From contig CAWGMT010000012.1 in the NCBI GenBank assembly GCA_963823675.1, forward strand, positions 1,488,001 to 1,552,000: a stretch of DNA of 64,000 nt. Reading direction: 5' to 3'. The notes beneath the pieces were generated by a model that did not search any database, was not told the DNA's origin, and worked only from the letters and a program-made list of their open reading frames with translations. Made by a program: the position numbers and the translations under genes. Origin of the DNA: CAWGMT01 sp963823675 (GTDB lineage Bacteria > Planctomycetota > Planctomycetia > Isosphaerales > Isosphaeraceae). Below, piece by piece: positions 1 to 8,700 of the stretch; the first letter of the stretch is position 1, and each line of letters opens with the position of its first letter.

Positions 1-234
1 CTCGATCTCCTCCAGTAGCTGTCGACGCTTCTCCATGTGGCGGTCGATCACGGCGAAGCCAAGCTCCTCCTTGCTGCCGAAATGGTGGAAAAATGCCCCC
101 GTCGTCACCTGCGCCGCCTTCAGGACCTCCTCCAGCTTGGTATCGTGGTAGCCCTTCAGGGCGAACAACCGCGCCGCCTCCCCCAGGATCTTCTCCCGCG
201 TCTGCACCGCCCTTGGCTGCCTGAGGGTCCTCAT
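1..234 (-). CDS. TetR/AcrR-family transcriptional repressor, N-terminal part
   Basis: Reading leftwards from the ATG at 234 gives 78 codons with no stop before the window edge, so only the N-terminus is present. The sequence contains a basic N-terminal arm, then a TetR helix-turn-helix: helix 1 with REKILGEAARLFALKGY, helix 2 with LEEVLKAAQV, and the recognition helix with TTGAFFHHFGSKEEL. These residues match the TetR DNA-binding domain very well (T-x-G-x-F/Y-x-H-F-x-S-K-E-x-L). The ligand-binding C-terminal domain lies outside the window, so the inducer cannot be guessed. A palindromic operator lies between its own promoter and the start codon, which points to autorepression. Confidence 0.9.
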   Translation of the reverse strand, partial: MRTLRQPRAVQTREKILGEAARLFALKGYHDTKLEEVLKAAQVTTGAFFHHFGSKEELGFAVIDRHMEKRRQLLEEIE

Positions 235-248
235 GGGCCGCTCCCAAA

Positions 249-268
249 AACAGAGTAGTCGGTCTGTT
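249..268 (-). promoter_or_regulatory. TetR-type operator
   Basis: On the minus strand this reads AACAGACCGACTACTCTGTT: perfect 6-bp outer arms AACAGA/TCTGTT around an 8-bp centre containing ACCGAC. AGACCG-centred palindromes are typical TetR-family sites. It overlaps the last base of the predicted -10 box and ends 15 bp before the ATG, a good position for repression. Confidence 0.6.
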
Positions 269-297
269 ATTGAAACGCAGACGCAAACCGCTGTCAA
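268..297 (-). promoter_or_regulatory. Sigma-70-like promoter of the TetR gene
   Basis: On the minus strand there is a perfect TTGACA (292-297), an 18-bp spacer and TCAATA (268-273) as a plausible -10 box, directly followed by the operator and the start codon. Assigned by inspection only. Confidence 0.5.
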
Positions 298-338
298 GAG
301 CTCACGATTGCAATGCTGGCGAATAAGGTGCAGCAAAG

Positions 339-349
339 GTGTCAGGAAC
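339..349. repeat. Target-site duplication, left copy (11 bp)
   Basis: GTGTCAGGAAC occurs directly outside the left inverted end of the insertion sequence and again directly outside the right end (1877-1887), in the same orientation. An 11-bp duplication is in the usual range for IS4-family elements. Confidence 0.85.
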
Positions 350-370
350 GAATGGCACTCGGTTATTCCC

Positions 371-1757
371 CTAAGCCGCTTGCAGTAGGCGTTTGCGCGC
401 CTTTCGTCGCGGTTCCATAAGAAACTTTTGTGCCTTCGGTCGTCGTTTGTTGGCGCACGGCTCGACGCGGCCGGGTCGATCGCCGACCTCGTGCGCCGAA
501 ATCGCAGTGAGCATCACCTCCACCAAGTATTCCCTGACGCTGGGCGTTGCTTGTCGCAAGGCCTCCTGGAGCGCCGTCATCGTCTGAAGCGTTCCCTTGA
601 AGCTCAACTGTCGCGGTTGCTTACCGTGCGCCTCGGCGGCCTGGGCCGCCACGCCTCGGATCAAGTTGTAAGACAGTAAATGTATCCAGATCTCCTTCTC
701 CACCATATCAGGCGTCTTGCATCGCAGCACGTCCATTTGGAGTACGTCTTTAATTGAGCGTAAATCTAATTCTATGTTCCATCGTTGTAGGAAAAGGTCT
801 GCCAGCTCTTCCTTGGTGTACGCCTCCGCGTCGAGCATCGTCGTCACCAGCACCAGCTCGTTGACTCGGAAGCCGGGCTGCTGAACCTTGAATCGCAGTT
901 CGCGGACCTTGATCTCGCTGGGGATCTGCGCATAGGTTTCCTCGTCCATCCATTCGGGCCGCTCCGGCTTGGTCCAGGTGACAACGTGGTCCTCGACGCC
1001 CAGCCGTCGGCCGCGGCGGAAGTCGAACCTCCGGCGCTGGTGCATCCGGAACAGGCTGTCAACGTTCCGCTGCATCAGGTCCGCGATCATGAAAAACGAG
1101 GCATAACAGCGGTCCCCCAGCATGATTTCGCCTGCCTCGAGGCCATCCAGCAACGTGCGGAACAAGGCCGTCTCGCCTGTCTCCTTTCCTTTGTACGGCC
1201 CCAGCGCCAGGTCGCGAACGACACCCGTGGCCAGCGAAATGATCCCTACCATCCGAACTACGGGGAAACCCAAACCGATGCCCTGGGTGTTCGCCTGAGG
1301 GAAGGCTTGTTGGTTCTGTACGGTGTCGGGCATCGAGGCGGTCGTGCCGTCGACCAGCGAGACCTTGCGTCCCTTCCACAGCCAATCGGCGTTTGCACCG
1401 GCGTCCACTTTCTGAGCGGTCTGACGGACCAGCCGAACAATGACCCCGAGAGGGAGCCGCCGGCGTGCATCACAATAACTGTTAGTCTCCGGCGCAAGGT
1501 TTGCGATGGTTGATGGCCAGCCAGACGATCAGCCGCGCGACCGCCGCACGACACGAGTGGTCGGGGTCGAGCACCTGGGAGAGGAACAGGCAGAGGGTCA
1601 CGAAAGGTGTGTAGATGCGATCCTTGAATTTGACCCGCTCTGCCGCCAGTGCCGACCTGACCGTGTCGGCGTCGAGGATCTCGTGAAAGGGAAGGAGCTG
1701 GGACTCGCGAAGGGACTTGACCTTTTCCAGAATCCACCGTCGCGTAGTCTGGGGCAT
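371..1757 (-). pseudogene. IS4-family DDE transposase, frameshifted
   Basis: Starts at the ATG at 1757 (MPQTTRRWILEKVKSLRE). The first frame runs to about 1488 and then meets a stop. Skipping one base near 1490 joins it to an open frame of about 370 codons ending at 371, so the gene was about 462 aa, normal for IS4 transposases. DDE residues are visible: D in SLVDGTTASMP, D in MLGDRCYASFF, and E in QRWNIELDLRSIK. The last matches the family R-x3-E-x6-K signature, with the usual Y replaced by F. No slippery heptamer is seen at the junction, so I read this as a one-base insertion rather than programmed frameshifting. Annotators may split it into 371-1408 and 1482-1757. Confidence 0.9.
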
Positions 1758-1863
1758 TGTCGGCCTCCTTGCCGGACAGGGTTTGGATCTTGCAAGCACC
1801 AATCCTTGTCCCAAGGAGGACGATATTTGTCTATCCCACTTCTCCGAAACAACTTACGAATTT

Positions 1864-1876
1864 CCGAGTGCCATTC
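1864..1876. repeat. Right terminal inverted repeat of the IS4-family element
   Basis: CCGAGTGCCATTC, the exact reverse complement of the left end at 350-362. It lies 107 bp upstream of the transposase start, leaving room for its promoter. Confidence 0.85.
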
Positions 1877-1924
1877 GTGTCAGGAACCTATTCGGCCATG
1901 ACGCCGTGAATCGGTTCCTGACAC
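1877..1924. repeat. Palindromic hairpin interrupted by the IS; includes right target duplication
   Basis: Left arm GTGTCAGGAACC (1877-1888) and right arm GGTTCCTGACAC (1913-1924) are perfect complements around a 24-nt loop. With the bases left of the IS (AAAG at 335-338) the ancestral arms were 16 bp, AAAGGTGTCAGGAACC against its complement, followed by a T-run. The shape fits a REP-like element or an intrinsic terminator. The first 11 bases are the right copy of the IS target duplication. Confidence 0.75.
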
Positions 1925-2060
1925 CTTTTTCCGAGCCATTTTGTGACCCTGCACGAACCGGCCCTCTATTGACGAGTCCGCGCCTGCCATTGAAGATGCA
2001 CTTCGGCGGACGGAGGCGATTTTTCCGCGATCACGCCCAGGGAGAATTCGGAGCACACCA

Positions 2061-3656
2061 ATGAGAACCGAAGATTCCGCGTCCAAGAACCCAGACGCAA
2101 CGAGCAACCCTTCTCATCCGCGGGGGCTTTCACGGCGCCAGGTAATGCTGACCGGCGGCGCGGCCGCCGCCTTCACTATCGTGCCGCGACACGTGCTGGG
2201 CGGGGCGGGATTTGTCGCGCCCAGCGAGAAGATTACCCTGGCCTGCATCGGCTTCGGGACTCAGGCGATCCGGGAAATCGGCGGAATTCTCGCCAGCCCG
2301 GAGGTGCAGGTCGTCGCCGTGTGCGACGTCGAGAAAGACGGCGTCAATTACCTGGAATGGAGCAAGAACGACATCCGGGACGGAATCCGGCGGCTCATCG
2401 AGAACCCGACCTGGAGAGAAGGCTCTCATCACGTCCCCGGCGGCCGCGATGTCGGCAAGGAGATCGTCGAAGCCTACTACGCGAAAAAGCGCGGCACCGA
2501 GCATTTTCGGGGATGCGCCACGTATGTCGACTTCCGCGAGTTGCTGGAGAAAGAGAAGGATGTGACCGCGGTCAAAGTGATGACGCCCGATCACACCCAC
2601 GCAACGATTGCGATCGCGGCCCTGAAAAAGGGCATGAACGTGATCGTACACAAGCCGCTGGCGAACCGACTGCTTGAGGCCAGGGCCGTGATCGAGACCG
2701 CTCGCTCTAAGAAGATCGCCACTCACTTCCTGCCGGCCAGCTCAGGCGCCAGTCAGAAACAGGCCGTGGAGATGATCAAGAACGGCGCGATCGGAACGCT
2801 GCGGGAGATTCACAACTGGTCGATGCGGCCGATGTGGCCCCAGTTTCCGACCTTGCCGTCTGACAAACCGCCCATTCCCGCGGGGTTCGACTGGGACCTC
2901 TGGCTCGGCCCAGCGCGGGATCGCCCCTATCACCCCAACTTTACGCACACCAATTTCCGCGGCTGGTATGAGTTCGGCGGCGGGTCGATCGCCGATATGG
3001 GGCATTACAGCCTCTGGCCGATCTTCCAGCTCCTCGAGCTGGGATCCCCGATCAGCGTCGAGTCGACGCCCAGCCACGTCTGCACGGTTTCGGATGAAAC
3101 CTGTCGGCGGATCAAGAACGACTACTCATTCCCCGCCGCCTGTACGATTCGCATGCGATTTGCGCCCCGGGGCGAGCGGCCGGCCATGGACATCTTCTGG
3201 TATGACGGCGGCATCAAGCCGCCCGTGCCCGAGGAACTCATGGCGGATAACCAGGAACTGGCGGAAGAAGGCATGATGTTCGTCGGCGACACGGGAAAGA
3301 TCCTGGGGGGCTTCCGCAGCGAAAACCCGCAGTTGATTCCCGCAGCGAGAATGCGCGCCTATCGCAAGGCGAACAACTTGCCGGAGCCGGAGCGCCGGCA
3401 GCGCGGCGGCGGCCGGCAGGGCGGCAGCCTGGGAGGGCGCAATGCCGCCTGGATCGCCGCCTTCAAGGGAGGCCCGGCGAGCTATGGCGATTTCACGCTG
3501 GCAGGCCCGATCAGCGATGCCATGAACCTCGCCTCCATCTCGCTACGGCTCGGCGGCCGGCGGCTTCTGTTCGATTCGGCCAGCGCGAAGATCACGAACA
3601 TCCCCGCAGCCAACCGGTATCTGACCCGCGATTACCGCCCGGGCTGGGAGCTTTAG
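2061..3656 (+). CDS. Exported Gfo/Idh/MocA-family oxidoreductase
   Basis: 531 aa. Residues 24-42 form a twin-arginine signal (SRRQVMLTGGAAAAFTIVP), so the folded enzyme is probably exported. A Rossmann NAD(P)-binding fold begins at about residue 58 with ACIGFGTQAI and CDVEKDG. The Gfo/Idh/MocA hallmark EKP appears as HKPL at 197-200: the catalytic Lys is kept but the preceding Glu is His. GGGSIADMGHYSLWPIFQL near residue 310 is the usual C-terminal-domain signature. Members oxidise or reduce sugars and inositols; planctomycetes carry many exported copies of unknown substrate. The start has a purine-rich GGAG upstream. The gene is followed after 116 bp by an isomerase-like gene on the same strand, suggesting a sugar-catabolic pair. 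Confidence 0.9.
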   Translation: MRTEDSASKNPDATSNPSHPRGLSRRQVMLTGGAAAAFTIVPRHVLGGAGFVAPSEKITLACIGFGTQAIREIGGILASPEVQVVAVCDVEKDGVNYLEWSKNDIRDGIRRLIENPTWREGSHHVPGGRDVGKEIVEAYYAKKRGTEHFRGCATYVDFRELLEKEKDVTAVKVMTPDHTHATIAIAALKKGMNVIVHKPLANRLLEARAVIETARSKKIATHFLPASSGASQKQAVEMIKNGAIGTLREIHNWSMRPMWPQFPTLPSDKPPIPAGFDWDLWLGPARDRPYHPNFTHTNFRGWYEFGGGSIADMGHYSLWPIFQLLELGSPISVESTPSHVCTVSDETCRRIKNDYSFPAACTIRMRFAPRGERPAMDIFWYDGGIKPPVPEELMADNQELAEEGMMFVGDTGKILGGFRSENPQLIPAARMRAYRKANNLPEPERRQRGGGRQGGSLGGRNAAWIAAFKGGPASYGDFTLAGPISDAMNLASISLRLGGRRLLFDSASAKITNIPAANRYLTRDYRPGWEL

Positions 3657-3672
3657 TCTTGGGATCGCCGGG

Positions 3673-3728
3673 CTCCTACAGGGAATTGAGGGCCGAGGCA
3701 GTCTTTGTAGGAGGGGGCTCTGTCCCCC
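3673..3728. repeat. Intergenic nested palindromes
   Basis: CTCCTACA (3673-3680) pairs with TGTAGGAG (3706-3713). Directly after it GGGGG-CTCTGT-CCCCC (3713-3728) forms a second hairpin. It lies in the gap between oxidoreductase and isomerase and could be a repetitive extragenic element or an attenuating structure; there is no T-run, so a classical terminator is unlikely. Confidence 0.45.
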
Positions 3729-3772
3729 GAGCTCTTGGTTGCGGCTTCGCCGCGTTTGATTGAGAGGTAACC

Positions 3773-4686
3773 ATGAACGAAGAATCAAGACGAGACTTTA
3801 TCAAAACAATAGCGCTCCGTTCGGGAGCTGCCGGGTTCCTGTTAGCGAATGCGGCGGAGCTCAGAGCGAACCCGCTAGGTCTGCCGATTGGAACCCAGGT
3901 CTATCCCCTGCGCTCGATGCTCAAGGACTTGCCGGCGTTCGTCAAAACGGTGGCCGGTATCGGCGTGACCCGGCTCGAGCTTTGTTCGCCGATCGGCTAT
4001 GGCACCGACTTCGCGGCGCTTTCCAGCGGGAAAGAAGTCAGGAAGATCCTGGCCGATCATGGCATGAAGTGCGAGAGTTCTCACTTTACCATGGGTGAGC
4101 TGCGGAACAGCCAGGAGAAAAGCATCGACTGGGCGAAAGAAGTCGGCATCACCCAGATGATCACCCCGACCCTCGCCGGAGGCAACCGGGGCAACAACCC
4201 GGCTCTCGACCAGGTGAAAAAAGTGGCCGACGAATACAACAAGATCGCCGCCTTGGCGGCGCAGGCCGGCATGCAGCAGGGCCTGCACAACGAAGGCTTC
4301 GAGCTCTCGATGGTCGACGGCAAACGGACCTACGACCTGCTGTTCGACCTGCTCGATCCCAAGCTGGTCAAGTTCCAGTTCCAGATGTTGACGATCACGG
4401 CCGGCTTCGTCGCCGCCGAGTATTTCCTCAAGTACCCTGGCCGCTTCTGCTCGATGCATTTGCAGGACGTGGACATGAATGCCCCGGTTCCGCCTCCGTC
4501 GCCAAAGGGTGCGGCGCAGGGGAGGCGCGGGGGCGCCGCCCGCAGGTTGCGCTCGGCCGAGGCACCATCGATTGGGTGAAGACCTTCACCGCTGCGAAGA
4601 CTGGCGGGGTCAAGAACTATTTCGTCGAGCAAACCTGGGAACTCACGCAGAAGAGTGTCGCGTATCTCAAGACCCTGGAGGTTTGA
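3773..4686 (+). CDS. Exported sugar phosphate isomerase/epimerase (TIM barrel), frameshifted near 3' end
   Basis: The first frame gives 268 aa to 4579. It begins with a twin-arginine signal (ESRRDFIKTIALRSGAAGF) and shows AP-endonuclease-2-type barrel segments: IGTQVYPLRSML, VTRLELCSPIGYG, CESSHFTMGEL, GLHNEGFE, FCSMHLQDVD. After a Pro/Gly-rich, G-run-rich stretch (about 4495-4545) the family-like C-terminus continues in another frame as VALGRGTIDWVKTFTAAKTG and ends at the TGA at 4684-4686. One lost base restores about 304 aa. The gene has a GAGAGG ribosome site and follows the oxidoreductase, so they probably act on the same exported sugar pathway. The substrate is unknown. Confidence 0.85.
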
Positions 4687-4720
4687 CATCGCGCGGCGCT
4701 ACGGTGTTGTCCAGCCACGA

Positions 4721-5782
4721 TCACGGCGCAAAGGGGTCGGCCGGCATGTCGCGATCGAGGATCAGCCGCATGGCCTCGCGGCGGAGCAGGTGGCGGGCGC
4801 GGGCCGACCACCACAGTTCGCGGTGCAAGATCGGGGGATCTTCGCCTCGAACGCCGCGCAGCAAGGCGCTGGCCCTGGCATGGTCGCCGGTCCGCTCATA
4901 GGCCATGGCCAGGAAGAACGACTCCTCGGGAGTCGCCCGGCCGCCGCCCAAGGCGACTGCCTCGCCGAGCGCAGCGATCGCCTCGAACTCGAAGCCCATC
5001 CGGTGGAGCACGCCCCCCTTTGTCAGGAGGACGGACCGCTTGAAGCCCGGGTTATTCGCCACCCTCTCTGGAAGGTCGCGAACCCATCCGAGAGCGCGGT
5101 CGTCGCCACCCGTGCCGCCGGGTGCAAGCGTCGTCAGGTTAGCGAATAAGTATGTTACGAAGGGTTCGAGTGCATTTCCGGGTTGCCGCTTCAGGAGGGT
5201 CTCGCAGACGCGGCGGTGGCCCGGCCCGTCATCGACCTCGACGTGGGCGATCGCCGCCTGCATCCAGACGTCGTAGGGAACCGGTCCCTGGGCGATGGCT
5301 CGGTCGTAGAGCCGAGCCGCCTCGCCCCAGCGGCCGGCGTCAGCACGTTCGTAAGCGATCCGCAACAGAAACTGGGCCTCCGCGTCGCGCGCGACGGCCC
5401 GGTCGATGTCGGCGTCGCGAGCGACCGTATCCCCCTGGGAGGCATGCACGTCGGCGCGGAGAGCGTATGAGAGCCAGTCGCCGGGACGCTCGGCGATGAC
5501 GATTTCGAGCAGGCGCAGGGCGTCGTCCGGGCGTTTCTCATAGCGGAAGTCGATGGCGCGATGAAGCATCCAGTCGAGGATTCGGTCGCGCGGGCCCAGC
5601 TCAAGGGCTTTGCGCAAATCCGTGAGGGCGGCTGCGACATCGTCTGACCAGAGCCAGGTCCGGGCGCGGCGGGCGTAGAGCAGGGCGTCGCCCGGGCGGG
5701 AGCCGATGAGCCGGTCGAGGTGCCAGCGGGCGCCGAAGCCGTCGGCCAGGGCTTCGGCGTCGCGGGCGCTCGCTTCGTGCCA
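4721..5782 (-). CDS. Kinase-WD40 gene 1, C-terminal TPR segment (part 2 of 2)
   Basis: This frame continues the kinase-WD40 protein after a one-base shift near 5783, where part 1 falls apart into Arg/Pro-rich nonsense. It encodes about 353 aa of tetratricopeptide-like helices: WHEASARDAEALADGFGARW, then RPGDALLYARRARTWL, ALLYARRA/ALTDLRKALELGPRD and RLLEIVIAERPGDWLSYALRA style 34-residue units, followed by further helical repeats (YLFANLTTLAPGG, MGFEFEAIAALGEAVALGG) to the stop at 4721. TPRs bind protein partners. The other two kinases of the cluster lack this tail. It converges with the isomerase gene with 34 bp between stops. Confidence 0.85.
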   Translation of the reverse strand, partial: WHEASARDAEALADGFGARWHLDRLIGSRPGDALLYARRARTWLWSDDVAAALTDLRKALELGPRDRILDWMLHRAIDFRYEKRPDDALRLLEIVIAERPGDWLSYALRADVHASQGDTVARDADIDRAVARDAEAQFLLRIAYERADAGRWGEAARLYDRAIAQGPVPYDVWMQAAIAHVEVDDGPGHRRVCETLLKRQPGNALEPFVTYLFANLTTLAPGGTGGDDRALGWVRDLPERVANNPGFKRSVLLTKGGVLHRMGFEFEAIAALGEAVALGGGRATPEESFFLAMAYERTGDHARASALLRGVRGEDPPILHRELWWSARARHLLRREAMRLILDRDMPADPFAP

Positions 5783-8700
5783 GCGCGACGTTGGCTTTGT
5801 CGTCTCCAGTCGTCTCGCCCAGCGACTCGCGGAGCTGCCGCCACCGCCCCGGATCGATCGAATGAGGCACTCCGCCGGCATCCAGCTCGTAACCGGTGCG
5901 GACCTTGAGCCGCGCGATGAGCCGGTCGATCGGCTCGCCAAGCGGCCGGGGCACGGGCCAACTGCCGACATTGCCATGATTGTCGAGAACGGTAAACAAG
6001 GTCCCGTCCTGGCTGAACCTTGCGGCGCAGAGCCGGTCGCGCAGTGCAATCCCCGGTCCGATCCGGTGAGACGTCGTGAGGTCCCAAAGCCTCGCCGGGC
6101 CAGAACTACCGAACACCAAGAATTCCGTCGCCTTCGGGCTCAAGGGGGGGCGCTGCAAGATCTCGCTCTCGTGCATCATGAGCGGGGAGGCGGGCTCCCA
6201 CGTCGCGGCGTTCCACAATCGGGCTCCGGCCCTCAGGTAATTGCCGGTGATGAGGATGTACTGACCGCCTTGAGTGAAGGAGACCTGAGAGACCCCGCTC
6301 GTGCGCGTCTCCGACCGGACTTTCCCCTCGAGCGTGTCGATCACACGGATCAACCCGTCCTTTGAGCTGGCGGCAAGGCTCGTGCTATCGGAACTGAACG
6401 CGAGTGAGAAGACGTAGTCCGCAAATGGAAACGACTTCCCAGAAGCGCCCGGAGCTTCCCGGTCCCAGAGCACGACCTGAAACGCGAATTCGGCGCCTGC
6501 CGCCGCCAGGAAACGCCCGTTCGGACTGAACGCAACATTGATCGCGATTGCTCCAACCAGGAGGCGACGCCCGCCGACCAAGTGGCCCGTCTCAACCTCC
6601 CAGAGCGATACGGACCCTGCGTAGTCGCCCACGGCCAGCGTCTTGCCGTCGGGGCTGAAGGCGAGGCCCGCGGGCCAGTTCTGATGCGGCAATAGGGGTG
6701 AGACCGGCCTGCCGGTCGTCGTGTCCCAGACCTGACATGCCGACCAGATGCTTCTGTCCGGGGCAATGCCGTTGTCGATACTCGGGATTGCAACTCGGCG
6801 GCCGTCGGGACTGAAGGCGACTGTTGTGAAACTCGGCCACCGCGCCAGGATCGGCCGGCCAACCGGCTGTCCCGACCGCGCGTCAAGCAGCCTGACCAGG
6901 CCATCGCACTGCTGCACCGCAAGGTCTCCAGTTGGTGCGATCGCGTCGGAACCATCCCGATCAAAGCCCCAGCGCTGCGTCTTCATCCCGGCCCGGCCCG
7001 GCCATGGCTCATGGGACGCGTGGTTGTCGTCGATCTTACCGCGTACGACTGCTGGAAGGTCGTCTCGAGCAAACTCCCAGATCGACACCGTGCCCTCGCG
7101 GCCCGCAGTCAGGAGGAACCGCCCGTCCGGTGAAAACTCAGCGCGGCGGACCCCGTCGGTATGCCGGAGCCCCGATCCGACCTGCCTGAAAGTCGCCCGG
7201 TCCCAGATCCTTGCCATCCCTTCGGGCCCACCAGTCACGAAGAACCGGCCATCGGGCGAGAACACGGCCGACGTGGTTCGGCCGTCCAGTTGGATCTCCC
7301 GGCCAATCTGGCGGCCTGTCGCGCGGTCCACTAGACGCAGGCGGCTGTAAATGTCGCCGAGGCTAGAGTGGATGGTTTCGCCTTTCGCGTTTTCCCAGAT
7401 CAAGAGCACCCGCTGATCAGGCGAAAACAATATCCCGCTGACTTCGTCCGGAAGAGCAAACGAAGCCTCGACGCGACCTGTTCCCAATTCCCAGATCCGA
7501 CCCTGGCTGCCGGCGCCGCCCGAGACGAGGTAACGGCAAATCGTTGACCCGCCTGCATCCAAGGGCAGCACGCCGCTCTGCTCAGTCAGCCTGTCGGCCT
7601 TGATGCCCGACCGGATGAGGTTGCCGGTCAAGGGGTTCCACAGCCAAGCCGCGCCGCGCTCTTGATCGACCACGATGACTTGCTGCCCTTGCTCCGCGAA
7701 GCCAATGGCCGTTCTGCCCGCAATGTCTTTTGGCGCCTCGATCCGACGATGGCCGACGAGATCCCACGCGTCCAGCCCGGCCGACTCCCGGTCGACGACA
7801 AAGAGCCCGTCGTCCCCCGAGAAGAGAAGGCGGCGCGCCTCGTCGCGTGCCTCGATGACTGGAAGAATCAAGCGGCCAGTGGATGTCTCTCGGACGTGAA
7901 TATCGGTTCCGCCCGTCGCGAAGAAGCGTCCGCTGGGCGAGAAGCAGGCCTGGTTCGCTGGCTTGCCGCGATTCACGAACGTGCCGACCCGACGGCCAGT
8001 CGAGACCTCCCAGAGACTCGCCGTATTGTCGTCGCCCCCCGTGGTCAAGACAACCCGCCCGTCAGGCGAGAAGTGGCCTGTGGCGTTCACGCCGCGACCG
8101 ACATCCAGTAACGCCCGGCGGCTGAGCAAGTTCCCCTCCCAGGATGAGACGTTCACCCGGATCGTGCGCTGGAGCGCCGGACGCTCGGCGGGAGTCCTCT
8201 CCAGCGCCCGGGCCATCTGGAGTAGCCCGAAATCGCCCTCCCCGCCCTGGGCGAGCTCGACCGCGCGCTCGAATTCGCGAGCGGCGACCTCCTCCTGCGA
8301 CGCAATGCGCAGCGCCTGCTCGGTGCGACGTGCCTCGGCTTCTGCGATCGCCGTGGCATTGGCGCGCCGAGCTTCGGCGTTGGCGCGGTTTGCCTCGGCA
8401 TTGGCTCGCCGCCACTGGACGGTCACGCCGGCAAACCCGGCCAGGAAAACGAGCAGCAGTGCCGCCAGCAGGCTCGCCACTGCCTTGTTTCGCCGGGACC
8501 AGCGCGCTGTCCGTTCCCACAAGCTCACGCGGCGCGCCAGGATGGTCCGGTCCTCCAGAAAGCGGCGCAGGTCCTCCGCCAGCGCGTCGGCGGTCGCGTA
8601 CCGCGCTTCCGGGTCGCGGGCCATCGCCTTCAAGACAATCGTTTCCAGGTCCCGCGCAATCCGCGGCGCTACCTGTCTGGGCGCCGGCGGGTCCTGGCTT

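Larger units (their letters stand above)
350..1876 (-). mobile_element. IS4-family insertion sequence, 1,527 bp, complete ends
   Basis: The element is bounded by 13-bp perfect inverted ends: GAATGGCACTCGG at 350-362 and its reverse complement at 1864-1876. The match extends to 17 of 19 bases if two mismatches are allowed. It is flanked by 11-bp direct repeats and carries a single transposase gene on the minus strand that fills nearly all of it. Removing the element and one duplication copy restores a palindromic hairpin, so the insertion point is known exactly. The transposase is frameshifted, so this copy may be inactive unless the shift is a sequencing error. Confidence 0.88.

Noticed and set aside
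1480..1500. Programmed frameshifting in the IS transposase
   Set aside because: The required shift skips one base, no slippery heptamer or downstream structure is visible, and many other genes in the window have similar breaks.
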